Part shown: one piece after another, positions 58,455 through 64,000 of the stretch
Layout of the letters: each line of letters opens with the position of its first letter
Position numbering within the stretch: position 1 is the stretch's first letter
Assembly: GCA_965243175.1 (NCBI GenBank)
Contig: OZ251532.1
Coordinates: 4,712,001 to 4,776,000 of the forward strand
Direction: 5' to 3'
Source: VXYL01 sp965243175
GTDB lineage: Bacteria > Pseudomonadota > Gammaproteobacteria > Pseudomonadales > Azotimanducaceae
Length of the DNA: 64,000 bases
Notes under the pieces: model-generated
Seen by the model: the letters and a program-made list of their open reading frames with translations, nothing else
What the model was told of the DNA's origin: nothing
Databases searched by the model: none
Made by a program: the position numbers and the translations under genes

Positions 58455-59783
58455 ATGAAGCTCTGCGGCTGGGGCCGCCACCCTGTGGTGGATTGCAAAC
58501 TGGCGCACCTTCGGGAACGCGAGGACATCCCTGCGCTGCTCGCCCGCTCGGGCACGTTGATCGCGCGCGGCAACGGTCGCTCCTACGGCGACGCGGCGTT
58601 GAACCCAAACCTGACGGTGTCGACGCTGGCGATGGACCGGATGGAGGCGTTCGACCCGGCGAGCGGCCTGCTGACCTGCGAGGCCGGCGTGCTGCTCGCC
58701 GACATTCTGGACACGTTCGTGCCACGCGGCTGGTTTCCGCCGGTGGTGCCGGGCACCAAGTTCGTCACCGTCGGCGGCATGATCGCGGCCGACGTGCATG
58801 GCAAGAACCACCATCGGGAGAGTTCCTTCGGCGCCCACGTCGAGTCGCTCACGCTTGCCACGGCGGATGGCCGCCTTCACGAATGCAGCCGGACGCAGCG
58901 CCCCGATCTGTTTCGCGCCACGATAGGCGGCATGGGGCTGACCGGCATCGTCGTGTCCGCCTCCTTTCGCCTGCGACGCCTAGAAACGTCGTATCTCTCA
59001 GCGGAAACCGTAGCCGCCAGCAGCCTGGAGCAGACGATGGCGCTGTTCGAGGCGTCCGCGCATTGGCAACACACCGTGGCCTGGCTGGACACACTCGCGC
59101 AAGGCGCCCAGCGAGGCCGCTCGCTGCTGACTCGGGGCGACTTCATGCCGCGCGCTTCTCTGCCCGCTCGTTTGGCGCAGGAACCGCTGCGCCCGGCGCC
59201 CAAGGCGCGGCTGAAGATGCCGTTCGATGCGCCCTCGGCACTGCTCAACCGCACGTCCATTCGCGCCGGCAACGCCTTCCTCTACCACCGCGGCCGCCTT
59301 CGCACCGGCCCGCGGCCCACCCACTTCGACGGCTTCTTCTTTCCCCTCGACGGCATCGGCGCGTGGAACCGCCTGGTCGGCCGCCGTGGATTCGTCCAGT
59401 ACCAGTGCGTGCTCCCGAAAGCCGAGAGCGCGGCCGGCATCGCCCTGCTGCTGGAGCGCGTCGCGAAGGCGCGACAGGCCTCGTTTCTCGCCGTCCTCAA
59501 GCTGCTCGGATCTGGCGCCGAGGGAACCATGTCGTTCCCGATGGAGGGCTACACGCTCACCTTGGACTTCCCGATGCGCAAGGGCGTGCTGGCGCTCATG
59601 GCCGAACTCGACGAGATCACCCATCGCCACGGCGGGCGCGTCTATCTCGCCAAGGACGCCTGCTCCGCCAAGGAGCGGCTGCGACAGGGCTATCCGCAAA
59701 GCGAGACGTTCCGGCGGTGTCGAGCCGCCGAAGCGGACGCTCCGAAGTTCGCCTCCGCCCTATCGACGCGACTCGCCCTGTGA
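58455..59783 (+). CDS. dprE1: Decaprenylphosphoryl-beta-D-ribose oxidase-like FAD enzyme (DprE1-like)
   Basis: A 442-residue FAD-dependent oxidase of the VAO fold. FAD-binding signals: L-I-A-R-G-N-G-R-S-Y-G-D-A-A, P-P-V-V-P-G-T-K-F-V-T-V-G-G, and H-G-K-N-H-H-R-E-S-S-F-G. The C-terminal end closely follows mycobacterial DprE1: L-K-L-L-G-S-G-A-E-G, M-S-F-P-M-E-G-Y, D-F-P-M, G-G-R-V-Y-L-A-K-D (the catalytic Lys) and F-A-S. The Cys targeted by benzothiazinones (Cys387) corresponds to Thr here (Y-T-L-T-L-D-F-P). It would oxidise the lipid-linked ribose C2. The stop overlaps the next gene. Confidence 0.88.
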   Translation: MKLCGWGRHPVVDCKLAHLREREDIPALLARSGTLIARGNGRSYGDAALNPNLTVSTLAMDRMEAFDPASGLLTCEAGVLLADILDTFVPRGWFPPVVPGTKFVTVGGMIAADVHGKNHHRESSFGAHVESLTLATADGRLHECSRTQRPDLFRATIGGMGLTGIVVSASFRLRRLETSYLSAETVAASSLEQTMALFEASAHWQHTVAWLDTLAQGAQRGRSLLTRGDFMPRASLPARLAQEPLRPAPKARLKMPFDAPSALLNRTSIRAGNAFLYHRGRLRTGPRPTHFDGFFFPLDGIGAWNRLVGRRGFVQYQCVLPKAESAAGIALLLERVAKARQASFLAVLKLLGSGAEGTMSFPMEGYTLTLDFPMRKGVLALMAELDEITHRHGGRVYLAKDACSAKERLRQGYPQSETFRRCRAAEADAPKFASALSTRLAL

Positions 59784-60583
59784 GCACCGCAATGAAGCCG
59801 CACCGGGCACCACCGGACCGCCCGAAGCCCGGCGCCGACACGGCGCTCGTCATCGGCGCCACATCCGACATCGGGCGGGCTATAGCCCGGCAACTGGCGG
59901 CAGCCAGCTGGTCGTTGCAGCTTGCCGGGCGCGACGAGACTCGGCTGCGGCGCACCGCACGGGATCTTGAGGTTCGCGCCAGCGCCAACGTCGCCTTGCA
60001 CCACTGCGACGTGCTCGAAGAAGATCACGGCATAGCGCTGCTCCAAGCGTTGGATCCCTTGCCCGAAATCGCCGTCTGCGTCGTCGGATTGCTTGGCGAT
60101 CAGGCGGAGAGCCAGCGCGATAGCCGAGCCGCCGCGGCAGTAATGCGCAGCAACTACATCGGCCCAGCGCTCCTGCTCGGTGGCCTCGCGGAGCTCTTCG
60201 AGCGGCGCGGCAGCGGCATCTTGGCGGGCGTCAGCTCTGTGGCCGGCGAACGCGGGCGCGCCGACAACTACGTCTACGGTTCCGCCAAAGCCGGATTCAC
60301 GGCGTTCCTCTCCGGCCTGCGCAACCGCTGCGCCCGCTCGGGCGTACACGTGGTCACCGTCAAGCCCGGGTTCGTCCGCACCCGCATGACCGACGGCATG
60401 GAACTGCCCGAAAGGCTCACCGCGACCCCCGACGAAGTGGCCACCGCCACGCTCAAGGCGATTCGCCAGCGTCGCGACGTGATCTACGTGCGCGGCATCT
60501 GGCGCTGCATCATGTTCGTCGTGCGGGCCATGCCGGAGCGCGTCTTCAAGCGCTTGTGGCAGGCGCAGGGCCATCGCACCTGA
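59780..60583 (+). CDS. dprE2: Short-chain dehydrogenase, DprE2-like (decaprenylphosphoryl-2-keto-ribose reductase)
   Basis: A 267-residue SDR with the cofactor site V-I-G-A-T-S-D-I-G-R-A-I, a N-Y-I-G-P-A region, S-S-V-A-G-E (catalytic Ser region), and Y-G-S-A-K (Tyr-Lys). The V-V-G-L-L-G-D and V-K-P-G-F-V-R-T-R-M segments and the final hydrophobic helix resemble mycobacterial DprE2 (Rv3791). Paired with DprE1 it would complete ribose to arabinose conversion on the lipid carrier. GTG 59780 overlaps the DprE1 stop; ATG 59792 is also possible. Confidence 0.87.
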   Translation: MSTAMKPHRAPPDRPKPGADTALVIGATSDIGRAIARQLAAASWSLQLAGRDETRLRRTARDLEVRASANVALHHCDVLEEDHGIALLQALDPLPEIAVCVVGLLGDQAESQRDSRAAAAVMRSNYIGPALLLGGLAELFERRGSGILAGVSSVAGERGRADNYVYGSAKAGFTAFLSGLRNRCARSGVHVVTVKPGFVRTRMTDGMELPERLTATPDEVATATLKAIRQRRDVIYVRGIWRCIMFVVRAMPERVFKRLWQAQGHRT

Positions 60584-60610
60584 CGCTGTCGTTCGGCGGG
60601 TCGGTACTCA

Positions 60611-62568
60611 ATGGCATCCGATAGCACGGTGCAGCGCCGGTGGGTCGTCGACCCGATATGCGCGTTGATCCTTCTGGCCTGCGTCGCCGGTCATCTGCTG
60701 CACTTGAGACACGCCGAAGCGCTGTGGCTGGTGGACTCCGCGAGGTACAAGACGAAGGCCGAGCTTCCCCTGGCGGACAGCCGGTTCTGGATCTGGAATG
60801 CGCCGCCGCTCTACGCGCTCTGGTACAAGGCGGTCGGCGCTGGGGACAAGAGGAGGGACTTGCCGCGTCCTTCGCCGGTGTGGACGCGTGCCGTTGAGGC
60901 GGGAAACGGGGCGAGAGAACCAATTCTGCGGCCTGCGCAGACCGCGCTGAGTCTTCTCTCATTCACGTTGCTGGCGTTCGCCTGCGCTCGGACGGCGCGC
61001 TCCCGAGCGGGGCGCCGGTTGCTGTTCGCGCTGCCGCTTGCGGTCAGCCTCGCGCCGCTGGTCGCCAAATGGAACCAAGTGGTCATGAGCGAATCGCTCT
61101 CCATGTCGTTGTTCGCCGTCTTCGTCGCCGCCTTGTGCTTGCACTTCCATCGGCCAAGCTGGTGGGCGCTGGCCGCGATCGCCGCGTCCGCGGCGTGCTG
61201 GGCCCTCGTGCGCGACACCAACGCCTACACGGTGCTCATGTTCGTTCCCGTCGCCGCGTTGGCAGGCGTTGGAGGACGGCGAAGGCCGTGGCCCTGTGCA
61301 TCGCCCTCGTCGCCGCGTTCGCCGTGGCGAACGCCTTGGAGAGTCGTAGCGACCGCTGGACGTTTCCGTTCTACAACGTCGTCGGCCAGCGGATACTGCC
61401 GCACCCGGATCGCGTCGACTTCTTCGCGTCTCGCGGCATGCCCACGAGTTCCGCGTTGGCCGAGCGCAGCGGAAAGTGGGCATCGGACGATGGCCGCGCG
61501 TTCTATAAGGACGTGCGGTTGGGGCGGTTTCGGGAGTGGTCCGCCGACCGTGGCATGGCCACCTACATGCAATTCCTGCTCGCCCATCCGTTCTACTCGC
61601 TGACCGCTCCCGCCACGGAGATCGGCGAGACGTTCCTCAGTCGGCTCGGCTGGGCCGTACACATGGATTGGAGCTCGCCCGACGAACCGCTGGCGCCGTG
61701 GCTCACGGACGTCTTGGGGTGGGCGGTTGTGCTCGGCTACGCGGCTGCGGTGCTGTCCGCGTTCGCTTTGTGGCGACGGCGACGGTTCCGGGAGGCGCCT
61801 TGGCTGCTCGTTCCCGTGGGCATGGCCCTGCTGTCCCTCCCGCAGCTTTGGATGGCTTGGCATGGGGATGCGATGGAATACTTGCGGCACGGGCTGACCG
61901 CCGTCTTGTCCTTCCTGCTCGGCGGTCTGTTGCTGTGCGCGGCGATGGCGGACAGCTTCTTCGCCAAGCGAACACTTGGGCAGGCGCGACCTACGCGAAA
62001 CGCCGGACGGACGCATATACGGACGGACGCGAACCATCGGCTGGCCGCATCGACCGCGTCGCTTCTGGCCGTTGCGACATGGCTGATCGTGGCGAATCTG
62101 ACCAAGCCGGAGCAGGTCAGTCGCGGGGAGGACCTTTATCGGCAGCTGGAGAATCAAGTGCCGCTGCAAGTGGCCGCGGGCTGGAGAATCCACGCGATTG
62201 CCGACGATCCGGACGACTCTGTTGGCGGGATCGGACGGGGTCAGCGAAAAGGTTGGACCATCGTCTACACGAAGACGCCGTGTACGTGGACGGACCTGGA
62301 CGTGCTGTTCTTCCTGCATGTCTGGCCGGAGGATGCAGCCAATCTGGCACCTCGCAGGTCGGCGGACGGCTACGACAACCTGGACTTCGCCTGCACCTTC
62401 CGCCGCTGCTGGCTGCTCGACGAGCGCTGCGTGGCAACGGCGCACCTTCCAGACTATCCCATCGATCAAGTGCTTACCGGGCAGTATCGGATGGTCGACG
62501 AACAGCTGCAGCGCATCTGGGCTGGCGAAGCGCTCACCTTGCCGGCGGACACGCGAGGCGCCGAGTAG
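60611..62568 (+). pseudogene. Polytopic membrane protein with the recurring C-terminal domain, beside DprE1/2, one-base frameshift
   Basis: A 652-residue protein if one missing base is restored near 61255-61290. The first frame has about four helices and V-M-S-E-S-L-S-M-S-L-F, typical of GT-C-type glycosyltransferases. The second frame carries further helices and a soluble C-terminal domain (62262-62500): Y-T-K-T-P-C, F-F-L-H-V-W-P-E-D-A-A-N-L, R-R-S-A-D-G-Y-D-N-L-D-F, D-E-R-C-V-A-T-A-H-L-P-D-Y-P-I, then V-L-T-G-Q-Y. The domain is the one found in paralogs A-C and in the SGNH protein. By position, it may use the lipid-linked pentose made by the DprE proteins. This is inference. Confidence 0.72.
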
Positions 62569-62578
62569 CACCGACGCC

Positions 62579-63514
62579 TCACAGCCCCCAGCACTCCATT
62601 TCGTTGGCGAAGACCAGCGGCCCAGCGTAGTGCTCCTCGATGGCGGCTCGGCTGAGGCTTTCGCGGCCCAGGGTTCGGGATGTGCGGTGGCCCAGGACGA
62701 GCATGCGGACGTTGGCTTGGGCGGCGATGCGGCCCAGCTGGGAAGGCAGTGCGAAGCGCTCCCGGGCCTCGCCTCGGACGTCCTCCTGCACGGCGTGGTG
62801 GACGATCAGGGCATCGGCGTCCTTAGCGAAGTCCGCCACCACGTCCTTGCGGTTGCTGAAGCTGCCGGCGAAGACGAGCGAATGTTCGCCGACAGTCACG
62901 CGCCAGGCCAGCGCTGGGACGGCGCCGTGATCGACCGGAATGGCGGCGAGGGCGATGTTGGTGGAGCGGTACTGGGCCCAGCGGCGGCTGCCGACGGCTG
63001 GCACGTCGCGCACCGAGAGCTTGTAGCCGCCGCGGGAGCGAAACGTGAGGTAGTCGGCCAAGTCCGGGTACAGGCCGTTCGCACCGATCATGCGTTCCAC
63101 GAAGGCGGTGGCGGAGTCTCCTTCCGGGGTGGCGGGGCCGAACACGGGCAGCAGGCGTTCTCGGCCGGCGTCCTCCGAACCCTCGATCAGGCTGGCGAAG
63201 TCCGCCGTGGCGCGTGGCGTCAGCTGGGTGAAGACGACGGCGTCGAGGTCGGCGAAGGCGGCACCGGCTTCGTCGAAACGGAGCGCCGCGGCGGAGCCGA
63301 CGTTCACCATCAGGCGCACGTTCTCGTTGATCCACACCAGATAGCTCGGCGGGCTGCGCTGGTCGGTGAGTTCGACGCCGCCGGAACCGAGGATTTGCAG
63401 CCACACGCCTTCGTCGCCGCAATAGGGTACGTCTTGGGCGGCGCTGGTCGCTGCGAGGGCGGCGCAAAGAGTCAGCAGGCAGGTGCGAAGCCAGCGATGG
63501 GGGTTGCGGATCAT
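62579..63514 (-). CDS. Secreted metallo-beta-lactamase-fold protein with degenerate metal site
   Basis: A 311-residue exported protein with a signal peptide (L-R-T-C-L-L-T-L-C-A-A-L-A-A-T-S-A-A-Q). The fold is suggested by G-S-G-G-V-E-L-T, L-V-W-I-N, an A-G-S-F-S-N strand near the fourth motif, and D-A-L-I-V-H-H-A. The H-x-H-x-D-H metal motif is replaced by F-T-Q-L-T-P-R-A-T-A-D, and the aspartate normally at the A-G-S position is absent. It may be a non-catalytic or altered MBL-fold protein. Confidence 0.7.
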   Translation of the reverse strand: MIRNPHRWLRTCLLTLCAALAATSAAQDVPYCGDEGVWLQILGSGGVELTDQRSPPSYLVWINENVRLMVNVGSAAALRFDEAGAAFADLDAVVFTQLTPRATADFASLIEGSEDAGRERLLPVFGPATPEGDSATAFVERMIGANGLYPDLADYLTFRSRGGYKLSVRDVPAVGSRRWAQYRSTNIALAAIPVDHGAVPALAWRVTVGEHSLVFAGSFSNRKDVVADFAKDADALIVHHAVQEDVRGEARERFALPSQLGRIAAQANVRMLVLGHRTSRTLGRESLSRAAIEEHYAGPLVFANEMECWGL

Positions 63515-63530
63515 GCGTTGGGTTCCTGTT

Positions 63531-64000
63531 TCAAGATTGCGCCGGGTCGCCGTCGAGGGCGGCCAGCGCGGTGCGGGCGCTCGCTTCGTCCGGCATCCGC
63601 CAGTCGCCCCTTGGCGAGAGGCTCACCGTGCCGACTTTCGGCCCCGGCGGCAAGGTGGTGCGCTTGAACTGCTGCTTGAAGAAGCGTTCGAGGAAGACGC
63701 GCAGCCAGTGTTCGACTTCCGCGGCGGAGTGGGTCTGCGCGAAAGCGCTTGTGGCCAGGGCGAGAATCTTCCGGGCTCCCGCGCCGCCGCGGAGGAAGTG
63801 GTAGAGGAAGAAGTCGTGCAGCTCGAAGGGGCCGATGATGGCCTCGGTGCGCTGCGCGATTTCCCCGCCCGCGCGCGGCATGAGTTCGGGCGTGATGGGC
63901 GTGGCCAGCACCCGTTCCAGCACCGCGCGCAGCGCTGGGTCAGCGCGGTGGCGGGCGTACCAGCGCACCAGGTAGGCCACCAGCGTTTTCGGCACCCCGG
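63531..64000 (-). CDS. nadE: NAD+ synthetase (NadE), C-terminal part; 5' end outside window
   Basis: An open minus-strand frame enters from the right edge and ends at 63531. The visible C-terminal region reads V-P-K-T-L-V-A-Y-L-V, T-P-E-L-M-P, G-P-F-E-L-H-D-F-F-L-Y, F-F-K-Q-Q-F-K-R-T-T-L-P-P-G-P-K-V, and L-S-P-R-G-D-W-R-M-P. This matches the C-terminus of the glutamine-dependent, long NAD synthetases (final ATP/NH3-transfer domain). The GTG at 63995 is internal, not the start. Confidence 0.88.
   Translation of the reverse strand, partial: GVPKTLVAYLVRWYARHRADPALRAVLERVLATPITPELMPRAGGEIAQRTEAIIGPFELHDFFLYHFLRGGAGARKILALATSAFAQTHSAAEVEHWLRVFLERFFKQQFKRTTLPPGPKVGTVSLSPRGDWRMPDEASARTALAALDGDPAQS

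Overview
The window is GC-rich DNA, densely coded on both strands, with housekeeping genes that look gammaproteobacterial. MetH, Rho and RhlB align closely with the Escherichia coli proteins as I know them, and hemB, trxA and rho lie together as in pseudomonads, but without ppx/ppk. PQQ and GMC dehydrogenases, a TonB receptor, a TRAP importer, glycolate oxidase, tannase and an LLM flavoprotein suggest an aerobic, probably marine or host-associated heterotroph. No tRNA, rRNA, CRISPR array or transposase was seen.

Layout. 1-12.4 kb: redox and secreted enzymes (PQQ sugar dehydrogenase, metH, a YVTN/multiheme cytochrome c protein, HAD phosphatase, and a three-gene GMC dehydrogenase operon with a 106-residue PQQ-propeller protein). 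12.5-16.8 kb: two tandem paralogous polytopic membrane proteins, the first with a one-base frameshift. 16.9-26.3 kb: tannase, GST, esterase, then tightly coupled argC-aminotransferase-rhlB, nitrilase, AI-2E-type permease and hisC. 26.4-31.5 kb: a scrambled, duplicated zone with an internally deleted third membrane paralog, a secreted SGNH protein and several gene remnants. 31.5-44.7 kb: TRAP importer, chaC, FAH-family enzyme, an ATPase, a hydrolase, dihydroorotase, glcDEF and a homocysteine methyltransferase. 44.8-52.2 kb: TonB receptor, then a DNA-modification island (two DNA methyltransferases facing a PLD-type nuclease). 52.3-57.5 kb: DsbA-like protein, LLM oxidoreductase, hemB, trxA, rho. 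57.5-62.6 kb: UbiA-DprE1-DprE2-membrane protein, a cassette resembling the mycobacterial decaprenyl-phosphoryl-arabinose (DPA) donor pathway. 62.6-64 kb: a degenerate metallo-beta-lactamase-fold protein and the 3' end of nadE.

The most interesting signal is a recurring domain of about 90-100 residues (one Cys pair, H-V-x-P-x-D-x-x-D-L-x(3)-R-R, then D-G-x-C and L-P-x-Y-x-I). It ends every one of the polytopic membrane proteins, is tandemly duplicated in the SGNH protein, and also ends the membrane protein beside DprE1/DprE2. I do not recognise it as a named family. My inference is a lineage-specific extracytoplasmic module linking lipid-linked pentose synthesis, GT-C-like membrane enzymes and an SGNH glycan-modifying enzyme. 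Several members carry frameshifts or deletions, so the family is either decaying or affected by assembly errors; read-level checking would decide.
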